From contig CM036756.1 of NCBI GenBank assembly GCA_020796225.1, positions 61,160,644 through 61,224,643 on the forward strand: DNA of 64,000 nt, read 5' to 3'. This DNA is from Arion vulgaris (lineage: Eukaryota > Mollusca > Gastropoda > Stylommatophora > Arionidae). Below are positions 1 to 11,159 of the stretch, one piece after another (positions within the stretch are counted from its first letter, which is position 1; each line of letters starts with the position of its first letter). Under the pieces are notes generated by a model. That model was given only the letters and a program-made list of their open reading frames with translations, ran no database searches and had not been told where the DNA came from. The position numbers and the translations under genes are program-made.

Positions 1-225
1 TTGGCTCATGTGCATCCCCACGGGGTTCTTAAAACTCATCATCAAGGCGCGTATCCTTTATAGGACGTTGCTCACTTTGCAGCACATCTGAAATTCACTC
101 TGTCTCTTGCCAGTTCACTCACTTCGTCGATGGTCATATTCATGGTTTCGATAATATCTTGTATCCATCTTTTCTTGGTCTGCCTCTTCCTCTGCGTCCT
201 GGGACCCTGCCCTCTAGTATTGTTC
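1..225 (-). mobile_element. LINE C-terminal fragment
   Basis: Read on the minus strand it gives GRRGRGRPRK and then, in the next frame, [20 protein letters not shown] and ARDRVNF, the Arg-rich C-terminal end of a non-LTR retrotransposon polyprotein. One frame change breaks it. 27756-27925 is a second copy in the same orientation. Confidence 0.7.
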
Positions 226-333
226 TTTCCAGGCCATCGTGACGCTTGATGTGACCAAAGTATCTAATCTTAAAACTACTTATTCTATTATACAGAGGAG
301 CAAGGTTGAAGCGCTTGTCTTTCTTGTAGCAGG

Positions 334-412
334 GTACACCACTGATGTCTGGCTACACCACTGATGTCTGGCTACACCACTGATGGCTGGCTACACCACT
401 AATGTCTGGCTA
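334..412. repeat. 19-bp tandem repeat, about 4 copies
   Basis: The unit TCTGGCTACACCACTGATG repeats with single-base changes. It lies between a LINE tail and a SINE. Confidence 0.8.
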
Positions 413-417
413 AACTC

Positions 418-671
418 TCCTCCTTCTTCTGTGCGTTCGTTCTTTACGACAAATGATAATCGCTCCTTGTGATATGTTTGATCTTTGCCAAGAACGTTTA
501 TACGTTGCACATTGGTTTGGTAAGCCCCTAAACACAGACTTCTACATGTTTAGGACACATGTATCCGATTTCAGCCAAATCTCCTTAGTCGCCTCTTACG
601 ACATGCGTGGCAGGTAACAGTGGTTCTATTCTTAACACCCCAAATTTGGGCCCCCGGTAACCACTCGGGTG
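418..671 (-). mobile_element. SINE family A
   Basis: It begins on this strand with the TTC-rich tail (GAA repeat in sense) and ends with the inverted head (sense CCCGAGTGGTTACC). The internal landmarks of the family are present: TAAGAGGCGACTAAGGAG, GGCCTACCAAACCAATGTGC and ATCACAAAGAGTGATT. It is somewhat diverged and I found no clear target-site duplication. Confidence 0.85.
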
Positions 672-1263
672 GTCTGGCTAAACAAGTAATGATCTAACTG
701 AACAGTAATACACAATAACAAAAAATGCAATGCAGAAAGCGGATATGTTTTGTAGATATCGCAACCTCGCTGCAAGCTATGATACAAAGCAACAAGCAGC
801 TTTTTCGTGAGAAACAAAGAAGAAAAAGAAAAATGCAATGCAACAGAAAACCGAAAACAATTTGAGAAAACGTTATATGTTGGAAAGCTAGAGTGAACAA
901 AGAAAGAATTCGACACTTGCAAGAATGAAATTACTGTATGCTATAATAGGTAATAGAGAACATGCATGCACCATGTGTCTTTAATTTTACCAATTATTAC
1001 CGAAACTAATATTGTGAATCTGTCTGACTGCGAGTGTAATTTACCCCCTGCATCAAACGGCAAAGATATATCATCATCAACGTATCATGTCCTTTGCACA
1101 ACACCCCTGTTATTACAGCCCGTCTGAAAAACTACCAGTCTCTAACTAGTTCTCTCGCCTTCTCCACCGACGGCATGATCAATGTTTCTTTAATGTCGTG
1201 TTGCCACCGTAGTCTTGATCGCCAGGCAATGTACGGAAGTCTATAGAACAGAAGTAATGATAG
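672..1263. other. Unassigned AT-rich stretch
   Basis: I see no gene or repeat family here. Short open frames on the minus strand have no recognisable motifs and strong base bias. Confidence 0.5.
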
Positions 1264-1640
1264 AAGAAAACTAATAACGACAGAGATGAAATTTCTACGC
1301 AGACTGATAGGGGTAACAAGAAGAGACCGATTGAGAAATGAAGACATCGGGGGGAAATGAGTACACCATCAGTACTGAACTTTATCAAGAAACAACAAAT
1401 TAAATGGTTCGGCCACATAAGCAGATTACCAACAAGCAGTGCACCTCAAAGAGCAATGTTGCTCCGATACAATGGATATAAAGCAAAAGGCCGGCCACCC
1501 AAAAGGTGGACCTGAGAGATAAGAGGCGATGAAAGACACTATTTATGAAGGACAAACAAGGGCTCGTTCTAGAAATCTCTTCGTATCCTGACGCTGTGAG
1601 GCAAAACAGGATTGGAGAAAAAAAAATAGCATTTCTCACG
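1264..1640 (+). mobile_element. LINE C-terminal fragment
   Basis: Translation gives MKFLRRLIGVTRRDRLRNED, then after a frame change IKKQQIKWFGHI, a typical post-RT segment of non-LTR retrotransposons. Frame changes and stops break it. The end (CCTGACGCTGTG... then GGATTGGAGAAAAA) recurs at 39885-39960, and 29640-29900 is a related copy on the minus strand. Confidence 0.7.
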
Positions 1641-1819
1641 AAAGAATCGTGTACTACATGTCCAATAGCATTTCTCATTTTTTTTTAAATCGTGTATTAA
1701 ATGTCCTATATCCTTTCTCATGGGAAAAATTTAGCATTATAATAAAATGATTTTAAAATATACAAAATAATTTAGTACAAGCGTAACAATATTTCATATT
1801 TGTAATAACAATGAAGGGA

Positions 1820-2215
1820 TTCTGTAGCGTGTCGACATGGTGCTCACCTCCCGCTTCCAAAGTAATATTTTCGCTTGGAACGATCAGGTTATTTTTCCAG
1901 TGACCCTGATCTCAATGTAGGTGAGATCTTGTCCTATCTAAGACGGACGATATAACGTTGGTCTGGTGTTCAAGTGGAGCAGGTAAAAACTCCTGGCAAT
2001 TGGAAAAAAAACCCGATAAGAGTACGTTTGAAAACTGGTGTATGGACAACATTCTTTAAAAATATTACAATAAAAATATTGTTCAAATTTTCACCATTTA
2101 GAAAAATATTACATTAAAGACCCTCGCTGGAGTTACAGAGTTCGTACAATGCTGCTGATATCTTCTTATCTAAGAAAGAGATCGCATCACAGATGGTTAT
2201 TCATCGAATTGCAAT
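1820..2215 (+). mobile_element. Interspersed repeat family I (SINE-like, about 400 bp)
   Basis: It aligns by eye with 35515-35925: shared blocks include TTTTTCCAG followed by CTCAATGTAGGTGAGATC, GAGACCCTCGC-like text, AAGAAAGA and TGGTTA...TCATCGAA. The other copy starts with a tRNA-like head; here that head is eroded. Confidence 0.6.
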
Positions 2216-2597
2216 GATGGTGGTTCTATCAATCAGTAAAAACACTAACAAATAACGTTAACTTTAATTATTTATACAATCTTTTTATGTTAAAAACACA
2301 TTCTTATTGAATAGATTATAGTGACTTGACTTTCATTATGCAAGTTTCAAACGATATATCTCTCTCTCGCGATCACCGCCCAGACCGATGTACCAGATCT
2401 CCCATAAATTCTATTCATGTGGAAATCTGATTTATGCAGCCTTAGCATTGGTGTATTTTACGTCACATCTTCAGAACCATTTGGAGCTCTGGTGCTTATC
2501 CTTCGGCGATGTGTCTGGCTTCAGTCAGCGTTTACTTGGTTCGCTCTCGTTGTTTCCAACGATATAATAGACTTGATACACAATCAGTATAAAATAT
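2216..2597. other. Unassigned stretch
   Basis: AT-rich up to about 2400. No coding motif or repeat match was found; a 61-codon open frame at 2417-2602 has no recognisable features. Confidence 0.4.
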
Positions 2598-2850
2598 CCT
2601 GAAACACTATGGGGTACCAGAGAAGACTGTTAACATCATCCAGCAACTGTATAACGGGTTTTCTGTCCAGATTATACACGATGGAAGCCTGTCCGGGGAG
2701 TTCCAGGTCACTATTGGTGTTAGACAAGGATGCCTGCTGACCATCCCTCCCCGCCCCTCCTCTTCTTGGTGCTACTTGATTGGGTTGCACGCAAAGAATA
2801 TGCCAGTTCTGGAGAAGACATTCAGTGGATCGCTGCTATCCAATGTTTTT
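2598..2850 (+). mobile_element. LINE reverse transcriptase fragment
   Basis: Across two frames it reads YGVPEKTVNIIQQLYNGF, HDGSLSGEFQVTIGVRQGCL and LLLDWVARKEY. The GVRQGCL segment is the conserved RT motif upstream of the YADD box; the catalytic box itself is missing. It is broken by frame changes and is a dead copy. Confidence 0.75.
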
Positions 2851-3101
2851 ATATTTTGGGGCGCATCTGATTAATGACTCAGGAGGCAAGGGCGCCATGT
2901 GACAGTCGCAATAATAGTACAAGTAATAAAATATCATGAATAGAAATAATAACAGATAAAAACTGAATCATAAATACAAGTTTCATTCATTTTTATATAT
3001 TATGCTTATGAACAATTATGAATCATACAGTTTTTTAGAAGTACATTTTTATTCCTAGAAATACTGATTAACTATAAAACAGGAAAAATAAAACAGGGGG
3101 G

Positions 3102-3359
3102 CCGCCAGAGTGGTTACCGGGGACCACTAAATTTGGGGTGTCAAAAATAGAACCACTGTTACCTGCCACGCATGTCGTAAGAGGCGACTAAGGAGGTTTA
3201 GCTGAAATCGGATGCATGTGTCCTAAATGTGTAGAAGTCTATGCGTTTAGGGGCCTACCAAACCAACGTGCAACGTATACACGTTCTTGTCAAAGATCAA
3301 ACATATCACAAAGAGTGATTAAAATTGGTCGTAAAGAACGAACGCAAAGAAGAAGAAGA
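3102..3359 (+). mobile_element. SINE family A
   Basis: Head GCCAGAGTGGTTACCGG, body with TAAGAGGCGACTAAGGAGG, tail CGCAAAGAAGAAGAAG. It is full length with moderate divergence. Confidence 0.88.
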
Positions 3360-4330
3360 CGAGTCGGACTATTAGGTTGCCGGAGATAACCAAAGAAAAG
3401 CTAATGAAAATGATAATGTGTTGTCAACGAATAAAGAAAGATAAGTCTTTCATGCCACGACAACAACAAAGAACTAATTAGACTCAACAACTACTTCAAC
3501 AAGAAAGAAAACCCATGCCTCTGTGCCTCTGTAAAGCGACAACAATCAGACAAAATGGGGGAATCAGTTAGCAACGTATCATATGAAAGGGCACGTCATG
3601 CCGCTTGAGAATGAAAATAATTAACAGAAATAGAGGGATGGTACAGCACTGATGTATACATTGAAAACGTAAAGACCGAAAATGTCAGTCCAGAGAAAGA
3701 TATATTTACGGAAACAATAATAATCCAGAGAAATATAAAATTGCTCTAGTATTCTTTTGTATTTCTTTGATGTTTTGTAACTGGTTACAATATATCTGTC
3801 TCCTTCTCTCTGAGCGTTAGATACTGCAAATTTGGATTAGAAAATATCCAAATTGTGAGATGTGATTGTCATATATGCCTAGGATCCTATGAACCGATGT
3901 GAAATGTATTTCCGTTCTCGGGACAAACCAGATGAATCACAAAGAGGGATTCACTTGGTTGATAAGAACAAACACAAAGAAGAAGAAGGTTAGAACCAGT
4001 TACATGAGGGTCACTGAGTATGTTAAGTATGCAAAGCTAAATAAAATAAAGATTTTAACGATCCATTGTCTTTCCCAAAAAATCATAATTTCTTGTTTTT
4101 GTATTTTGTAAAATTGCGATACCTCGTTTTTCACCTTCAAAAATCAGCGATACACAAAACTAACCGACTCGCAAGAAGAAAACGTGAATCAATACGGATT
4201 CTCAGATGCACAAGGAACACATCCTATCATTTTATCAGATACCTTCTGGACCTTCCTACAACAGACAGCAGAGTCAAACTATCCACAATAAGTGCCTACC
4301 TCAAGATGAAGACTGACAGTCGATCTTATC
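3360..4330. other. Mostly unassigned; one SINE tail fragment
   Basis: Around 3895-3990 there is an eroded 3' part of a SINE (ATCACAAAGAG and a GAAGAAGAAG tail). The rest is AT-rich with no gene or repeat I can name. Confidence 0.4.
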
Positions 4331-4334
4331 TTAT

Positions 4335-4826
4335 CTTAACTTAACCACATTTACCGTGAAGCGCCCAGGGAGATTTAGTTTTCTATCTTGTGCCAGGTGT
4401 GTTGCGCTTGACGTTGCGAGTCCATGCTTTCGCAGGGACTCTGAGATGTTATTTATCCATCGTGTTCTTGGCCTGCCTCGTTCTCTGCGCCCTGAGTGTC
4501 GATTATTGTAGGCACTTGATGGTAGTAAATGTGGTTCCATTCTCATTAGATGACCGAACCACTTGATTCTTTGCTTCTCGATGTACTGTATCAACGATGC
4601 TTCCGATATTCTCGTTTCTCACTCTATCTCTCTTTGTAACGTTGACAACGTTTCGTAGACATCTCATTTCACATGTTGTAATCTTTCTTTCTTGTGTCTT
4701 AGTCAGGGCCATGTTTGGCACTGATAACAGAGAGTTGGAATAAATATGACAGTCAATACCCACTGCATAATGTGTCTCTGAACTTATGTCTGATTGCAGT
4801 TTTCTATTCTTCACTGATTACCATTC
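4335..4826 (-). mobile_element. LINE C-terminal fragment
   Basis: The minus strand reads ALTKTQERKITTCEMRCLRN, then MIQYIEKQRIKWFGHLMRME, GRRERGRPRTRWINNISESL and LAQDRK. This is the C-terminal region of a non-LTR retrotransposon, split by a frame change. 47285-47690 and 49200-49445 belong to the same family. Confidence 0.8.
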
Positions 4827-4828
4827 TA

Positions 4829-5085
4829 CAGGGTGTTCAAGATAATTGCAGCCACATTGACAATTCGAATGTTGCCAGGTACAAATTGAGTTGTCTTTAT
4901 TTACTATTTAAACCGGTTCTGACTAGCTCGTCCTACGTCACATTTGTTCATCGCCCTTCCCGCACTACAATTACACACCGTCACACAACCTTGACCTATA
5001 CTACGTCACAACTGAACCTTCTCATTTACATACATATATGCCAGATTAGCTCCATTCACAGGTTGCTTTAAAGTTGAACACCCTG
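4829..5085. mobile_element. Tc1/mariner-like MITE
   Basis: A 257-bp element with terminal inverted repeats CAGGGTGTTCAA and TTGAACACCCTG, flanked by TA on both sides, the target duplication expected for Tc1/mariner. It has no transposase. It abuts the LINE tail at 4335-4826. Confidence 0.7.
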
Positions 5086-5223
5086 TATAAGTTGATGCTG
5101 GAAATAATTGCCCAACTATCATAGCTATATATATATACTTGTCACTGTTGAGGATTTGGATGCAAGATCAACAACATCGAGAGCCCGATCGTACTATTTT
5201 GAAGCAATTTCATAACTACTATG

Positions 5224-5480
5224 CGCCCGAATGGTTACCGGGGCCCAAATTTGGGGTGTAAAGAATAGAACCACTGTTACCTGCCACGCATGTCGTAAGA
5301 GGCAACTAAGGAGGTTTGGCTGAAATCGGATGCATGTGTCCTAAACGTGTAGAAGTCTTATGCGTTTAGAGGCCTACCAAACCAATGTGCAACGTATACA
5401 CGTTCTTGGCAAAGATCAAACATATCACAAAGAGTGATTAAAATTGGTCGTGAAGAACGAACGCAAAGAAGAAGAAGAAG
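5224..5480 (+). mobile_element. SINE family A with target-site duplication
   Basis: Full-length copy from CGCCCGAG to the GAAGAAGAAG tail. ATAACTACTATGCG at the left and ATAACTACGATGCG at 5481-5494 are a 14-bp duplication with one mismatch. Confidence 0.92.
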
Positions 5481-5744
5481 ATAACTACGATGCGGCCATC
5501 AATCAATGCGCTCTCGCTGATTACCACATGCACAAGTTGAAGACATTTGAAAGATAATGAGTAGATAATGAAGGAAGAGAACCGGTTCAAGTGATCATTG
5601 AATACTTAATGATTCCGTCACGCAGTCAATAACTTGTCAACTATAACCGATGATTGGCATGAGTCAGCTCTGATGGTCTCCGTATGACCAGGTATCATAC
5701 CGTGCTACCTTACAACATCAGATGTGATACTTTAAACTGGGGGT

Positions 5745-5960
5745 GACCTGTTCTTAGACAAAAGATTGTAGTGTCCTGTTTTATTTTTAGTCTGCGGATG
5801 GGATCTTGTGGGTGTTTGCTAGGGCTTGTTTCCTCCACAACTCTTTGTATTTTCTCTTGATATCTTTCTTGATTTCTAGTAGTGACACTGGGTGTTTGTG
5901 TTAATAAGTGTTGGTCCCTCCTTAGCCAGTCTGTCTGCCAGCCAGTTGCCTCCAGATCTT
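5745..5960 (-). mobile_element. LINE group R fragment (after RNase H)
   Basis: The minus strand gives WLADRLAKEGP, the end of an RNase H domain, then the linker QTPTRSHPQTKNKTGH. The same linker occurs at 55777-55935. Stops break it. Confidence 0.65.
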
Positions 5961-6221
5961 TGATTTATGTACTTCTAATAACCTCCGGTGATGATATATG
6001 CATGCATATAATCGTTGGTGCTTGATCCCTGTTTCAATCTGCTTAAAATGTGGAAGATTCACTGAGGATGAAAGAGTTGAATCCCTCTATCAGTCAGACA
6101 TAGATCTTCAACAAGCTTCACAACTGCTTTGTTAACCAGACTATGTTTTCCGAACGCAGCATGTGGACGTGGAGCTTGCTTTAGAACATGATGTTACACT
6201 AGTCCTTTACAATAACGTCGG

Positions 6222-6385
6222 GCATCCGAGACTTCTTCTTGCGTTCGCCCGCTATGAACTCAGGCGTAATCATTGCACTGGTATGGCGCTTCTGATTAAT
6301 TTTTTCGTGAAGGCCTGCTTTCCTTTGTATCAGTATCCCCCGTCACACAGGCGGGCATTCTTCGATTTCAGAAGTACTCAAAGTT
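6222..6385 (-). mobile_element. SINE family D fragment
   Basis: It shares ordered blocks with the copies at 31905, 34165, 42415, 48805 and 54710 (CGTGAAGGCCTGCTTTCCTT, CAGTATCCCC, GGCGTAATCATTG-like text). Only the 3' part is present. Confidence 0.65.
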
Positions 6386-6389
6386 TAGA

Positions 6390-6959
6390 TCGTCAAATAT
6401 TTATTGATATCCGAGACAATTAACTTGATAGATAAGCAAGGATAGATAAGGAATATAAGCAAGGATAGATAAGCAAGGAAATAGAATTGATCGAATAAAT
6501 CCAGTCAACCATCAAGAAATCAATATCAATTTTATTGTAACATTGGATTAAGAAAGGTGAGAAATGTATGCGCTTTTATCAAAAAATAATTAGAAATAAT
6601 ACGTCTTCTTTCTTTAACAAGAGATTCACGAGTAATTTTCTGCTTGAGGCTAGTAATTCTATGTTTTAAACTCAAGACAGACACATTTTTTCCGGTAGCT
6701 CTTACCCAAAAAAAAATCGAAAATAAAATTCTTTTTTACTTGGCCATGTTGTATTTTGCTGTCATGTGGACGACGCTCGATATCTAAGAATGCCACACTG
6801 TCATCAAGCCGTAGCGAGTCTGACAGATATTACTGGTTGCTGGTTTTATGCAGAGATGTTTGATTAGTATTATTAATTCCTCTCGAGTAGATTTCTTGCA
6901 GATCGATATCGTTTCTCTACAACAGTCATCCGCATTTCTTTGTTGCTTACAGAGATGAC
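6390..6959. other. Unassigned AT-rich stretch
   Basis: Contains a short local repeat of GATAGATAAGCAAGGA near 6425-6480. I see no coding motif or recognised element. Confidence 0.4.
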
Positions 6960-7265
6960 GACATTCGATCTGTTCTCTCTGTCTCTGCTGTACTATTTCC
7001 TTATGCTCTCTTTCTCTGCTGTACTCTCTTCTTACAATCTTTCTCTGCTGTTCTTTCTCCCTATCTCCTTATAATATATCTTTTTCTTTTGTTCTCTATC
7101 TCCTTACAAGCTCTCTTTCTCTACTATATCTCCATTTTTCATTATAAACTCTCGTTTTCTTCTGTACTCTCTTCTTATCTTCTTATAAGCTCTCTTTCTC
7201 TGCTGTTCTATCTCCTTGTTTCATTCATTACAATTTCTTTTTTTCTCTTTTGATCTCCTTATATT
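6960..7265. repeat. Degenerate CT-rich minisatellite
   Basis: A polypyrimidine tract built of imperfect CTCTCTTTCTCTGCTGT and TCTCCTTATAA-like blocks. Confidence 0.65.
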
Positions 7266-7356
7266 TTCTCCATCTATTGTTTTTTCCGTGTCGGAGCGAC
7301 TTCCCAATAGCTTCTTCCTCAGCTCTGGTCATATCTATCAACTTTAGGCACTGTAT

Positions 7357-8132
7357 CAGTACCGGATTAAGCCAGCGGGGACCCTGTAGCAAATGTTACC
7401 AATAGGCCCTAGGTTTTGTATGTTAATAAAATAAAACACAACTTTTACAAACTTGTCTCGATTTAATGTGAGCATATTTAGAGATATAACCGCCCGAGTG
7501 GTTACCGTGGCCCAATTTGGGGTGTAAATAATAGAACAATTGTTACCTGCCATTCATTTCGTAAGAGGCGACTAAGGAGGTTTGGCTGAAATCGGATTCA
7601 TGTATCCTAAACATGTACAAGTCTATGCGTTTAGGGGCCTACCAAACCAATGTGCAACGTATACACGTTCTTGACAAAGATCAAACATATCACAAAGAGT
7701 GATTAAAATTGGTTGTAAAGAAAGAACGCAAAGAAGAAGAAGAAGAGATATAACCAGACAAATTAATTTCTCTAATTAAATTACATTCAATGTTCATTAA
7801 GGTGAGGTTATTTAAACGATCTTGTTTCAACATGTTCCTTAACTCACTTTTATACGCTTTAATGTTGAAAAAGAACGTTCTCCGCTTGCAAGCGTTCTAG
7901 AATTTCGTTCCATAAAATGATCATTATTCCCGTTTCCAACTTACTCATCTTCCAAACTAGTCCGTACACCTGATTACAACACTCGACCTTTTGTTACATG
8001 TTATTTGAGATGTCATCCAAAACTTGTTTGATAGTTTTACAAGCTGAACATTTTCTGCTATAGGCGAGGGGCCTCCAGAAAAGTGGGGCCCATATTATTT
8101 GCTACTTCTGCTATAGAGCTAATCTGGCACTG
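7357..8132 (-). mobile_element. hAT transposon remnant with SINE inside
   Basis: The ends are imperfect inverted repeats, CAGTACCGGATTAAGC against the complement CAGTGCCAGATTAGCTC. CACTGTAT (7349-7356) and CACTGTAG (8133-8140) are an 8-bp duplication with one mismatch, as expected of hAT elements. The minus strand around 7760-7900 encodes SGERSFSTLKRIK and, after a one-base frame change, LRNMLKQDRLNNLTLMNIE, the classic hAT C-terminal dimerisation motif. Stops make it dead, and a family-A SINE sits at 7492-7744. Confidence 0.85.
7492..7744 (+). mobile_element. SINE family A inside hAT remnant
   Basis: Full-length family-A copy. GAGATATAACC at 7481-7491 and 7745-7755 is a perfect 11-bp target-site duplication, so the SINE arrived after the hAT element. 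Confidence 0.93.
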
Positions 8133-8394
8133 CACTGTAGGCTGAACAGTCTTTGGGCAATGTAGGTTGGACAGTCCTGAAGTAATTGTTTGACTCGAAT
8201 TGTTTAGCGAATGCTCAATGCATGGTGCCATTCTGTCCCCAAGAGCATTATTTGAGAAAAGCAGATCTCAAGACAATTGGTAAAATGGAAAGTAATCTTA
8301 AAGTGACTAGGCAAACCGAAAGAACAATTTCATTCAATATTATCTCAAACATGGGACGGAGTATTGTAATGCATAAGTCTATCTCATCTATCGA

Positions 8395-9632
8395 CTAGAA
8401 TTCATAATTGTTTTGACCAACCTCGTCTATCGACTAGAATTCATAATTGTTTTGACCAACCTCGTCTATCGACTAGAATTCATAATTGTTTTGACCAACC
8501 TCGTCTATCGACTATAATTCAGAATTGTTTTGACCAACCTCGTCTATCGACTAGAATTCATAATTGTTTTGACCAACCTCGTCTGTCGACTAGAATTCAT
8601 AATTGTTTTGACCAACCTCGTCTATCGACTATAATTCAGAATTGTTTTGACCAACCTCGTCTATCGACTAGAATTCATAATTGTTTTGACCAACCTCGTC
8701 TGTCGACTAGAATTCATAATTGTTTTGACCAACCTCGTCTGTCGACTAGAATTCATAATTGTTTTTAACAACCTCGTCTATCGACTAGAATTCATAATTG
8801 TTTTGACCAACCTCGTCTGTCGACTAGAATTCATAATTGTTTTGACCAACCTCGTCTATCGACTAGAATTCATAATTATTTTGACCAACCTCGTCTATCG
8901 ACTAGAATTCATAATTGTTTTGACCAACCTCGTCTATCGACTAGAATTCATAATTGTTTTGACCAACCTCGTCTGTCGACTAGAATTCATAATTGTTTTG
9001 ACCAACCTCGTCTATCGACTATAATTCAGAATTGTTTTGTCCAACCTCGTCTATCGACTAGAATTCATAATTGTTTTGACCAACCTCGTCTATCGACTAG
9101 AATTCATAATTGTTTTGACCAACCTCGTCTATCGACTAGAATTCATAATTGTTTTGACCAACCTCGTCTGTCGACTAGAATTCATAATTGTTTTGACCAA
9201 CCTCGTCTGTCGACTAGAATTCATAATTGTTTTGACCAACCTCGTCTATCGACTAGAATTCATAATTGTTTTGACCAACCTCGTCTATCGACTAGAATTC
9301 ATAATTGTTTTGACCAACCTCGTCTATCGACTAGAATTCATAATTGTTTTGACCAACCTCGTCTATCGACTAGAATTCATAATTGTTTTGACCAACCTCG
9401 TCTATCGACTAGAATTCATAATTGTTTTGACCAACCTCGTCTATCGACTAGAATTCATAATTGTTTTGACCAACCTCGTCTATCGACTAGAATTCATAAT
9501 TGTTTTGACCAACCTCGTCTATCGACTAGAATTCATAATTGTTTTGACCAACCTCGTCTATCAACTAGAATTCATAATTGTTTTGACCAACCTCGTCTAT
9601 CGACTAGAATTCATAATTGTTTTGACCAACCT
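8395..9632. repeat. 39-bp satellite array, about 31 copies
   Basis: The unit is TTTTGACCAACCTCGTCTAT followed by CGACTAGAATTCATAATTG. Most copies carry an EcoRI site (GAATTC). Variants (GTCGAC instead of ATCGAC; TATAATTCAG instead of TAGAATTCAT) lie mostly in the first half; the second half is nearly uniform. Because 39 is a multiple of 3, one frame stays open (LTNLVYRLEFIIV repeated), which I take as a by-product, not a protein. Confidence 0.97.
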
Positions 9633-9653
9633 CCAAGATGAATTAAAGACGAC

Positions 9654-9922
9654 TACTTCTTCTTCTTCTTCGAACGTTCCATATCGATCACGTGTTAACC
9701 ACTCTTTGTAAATTTGTATGTTTATCTGAGCCTAAGAGCGATTGTAGGTTGTGCAAGTTATGCGCCTACAAGTAGGTCAGCACATCCGACTAATGCGATG
9801 TTTTTTATTTACTAGGGAAGCTTCCCAATTTCCTACATCAAGCGCCTCTTACGACATGCTCTATAGGTCGCAGTGTTACTATTCTTTAATCCCCTCACGG
9901 GCCCCAGCACTTCGCGGGCGGT
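9654..9922 (-). mobile_element. SINE family B
   Basis: Reverse copy running from a TTCTTCTTCTTC tail to the head complement GGGCCCCAGCACTTCGCGGGCG. It has the family-B landmarks CGACCACTTGTTAACCACT-like text, TACAAGTAGG and TTTTTATTTACTAGGG. Confidence 0.85.
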
Positions 9923-9936
9923 GTCTTGTTCTATAG

Positions 9937-10045
9937 ACAATACAATAATAGAAGAATAGAATACAATACAATAATATACAATACAATAATAGACAATACA
10001 ATAATAGACAATACAATAATAGACAATACAATAATAGAATAAGAG
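9937..10045. repeat. Short AT-rich tandem repeat
   Basis: The unit AGACAATACAATAAT (15 bp) and variants repeat about six times. Confidence 0.8.
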
Positions 10046-10192
10046 AATACAACACCAAACACCATTTGCTTTACAAACATGAGAGCCGCATTTCGCTTGA
10101 AGGATTAAAAATACGGAATCAAATTGTTTATTTCAAGACATCTTTGGATGGTCAGCAGAATTTGTTTTACAATGTCAAATAAATGTTTTTCT

Positions 10193-10440
10193 TTCTTCGT
10201 CTTCAAACGCTCCATATCGACCACTTGTTTAACCACTCTTTGTGATATGTATATGATCTGAGCCTAAGAGCTATTGTACGTTGTTCCAGTTATTCCCCTA
10301 CAAGTAGACCGGCGCATTCGATTTCTGCCACGCTTTTTTATTTACTAGCGTAGCTGCCCTTAGCCCCTACCTCAGTCGTCTCTTTCAAAGTGCCTTGTTG
10401 GTTACAGTGATACTATTCTTTGGCCCCTACAACACACGGG
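10193..10440 (-). mobile_element. SINE family B
   Basis: Reverse family-B copy with the landmarks CTTTGTGATATGTATATGATC, CCTACAAGTAG and TTTTATTTACTAG. It is more diverged than the copy at 9654-9922. Confidence 0.8.
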
Positions 10441-10659
10441 AGATACACAAAACAAATGTATCTGTATTGCTTTGTTTGATAAAAATAAAAGTTATACTGA
10501 ACGGAAAGTATAGGATTGTGAAAAAGTGAAAAGAGACGCATAAATAAAGAAATACATGGAGAGAAGATAACGGATATGATTTTTAAAAACCCTCAAAAAC
10601 ACAGATGAAAATCTAGAGTTTCAATAGCACAATTATTAATTAAGTATAATTTATATATT

Positions 10660-11090
10660 TTAAGTATATTGCGGTGTCAGCAGATGGAACAGACACCGGA
10701 GAATGTCCTGCAGGACTGTTCTCTCCTGGGTGAGCTGAGAAGCAACATGTGGCCACACTCAGTCGACCTGAAAACTAAGCTTTGGGAAACCCTGACAGAC
10801 CTGAAGCTGTCTGCTCAGTTTGTGGTCCACAGTAAATTAACCCTTTCGCTGCTACATACTTTCTGAAGGCTGAGCTAAAAATAGCTACTCTTTGTTTCTA
10901 GGTCACAAACGTGGATGTACGCCTATAGCAGTGACAGTAGCAATGTATAACGTGTTAATACGTCTTTAGCCCACAGAGGAGAGATAATAACAGACGTGTT
11001 AATACGTCTTTAGAAGTGAATGAGAAAAACGTAAATATACGTCATTATCAGCTAAAGGTTAAGACCAAGGATACTGAAGAAGAAGAATTA
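10660..11090 (+). mobile_element. LINE group R 3' end, split by a TTAA MITE
   Basis: It encodes [40 protein letters not shown] and [14 protein letters not shown], the C-terminal module also seen at 19880-20180 and 53686-54089. The end (GACCAAGG...GAAGAAGAAGAA) resumes after the MITE at 11063, so the MITE entered an existing LINE tail. Confidence 0.85.
10841..11058. mobile_element. piggyBac-like MITE (TTAA target)
   Basis: A 218-bp element flanked by TTAA at 10837-10840 and 11059-11062. Ends are CCCTTTCGCTGCTACATAC and the complement CCTTTAGCTGATAATGAC, imperfect inverted repeats of the type seen in piggyBac-like elements. Inside there is a repeat of GTGTTAATACGTCTTTAG. No coding capacity. 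Confidence 0.65.
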
Positions 11091-11159
11091 AGTATATTTG
11101 CTTTCTAGAATGGTGGGCCTTAATTCAATCCACAGCTGATGTGGGAATTATTGAATAAA

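Noticed and set aside
632..922. Minus-strand 96-codon frame as a small membrane protein
   Set aside because: The hydrophobic look comes from A-rich DNA read in reverse, and part of it overlaps the SINE at 418-671.
8647..9711. Long open frames over the 39-bp array as a repeat protein
   Set aside because: The period is a multiple of three and the unit has no stop, so the frame is open by arithmetic. The first and last units show no start context, splice sites or conserved flanks.
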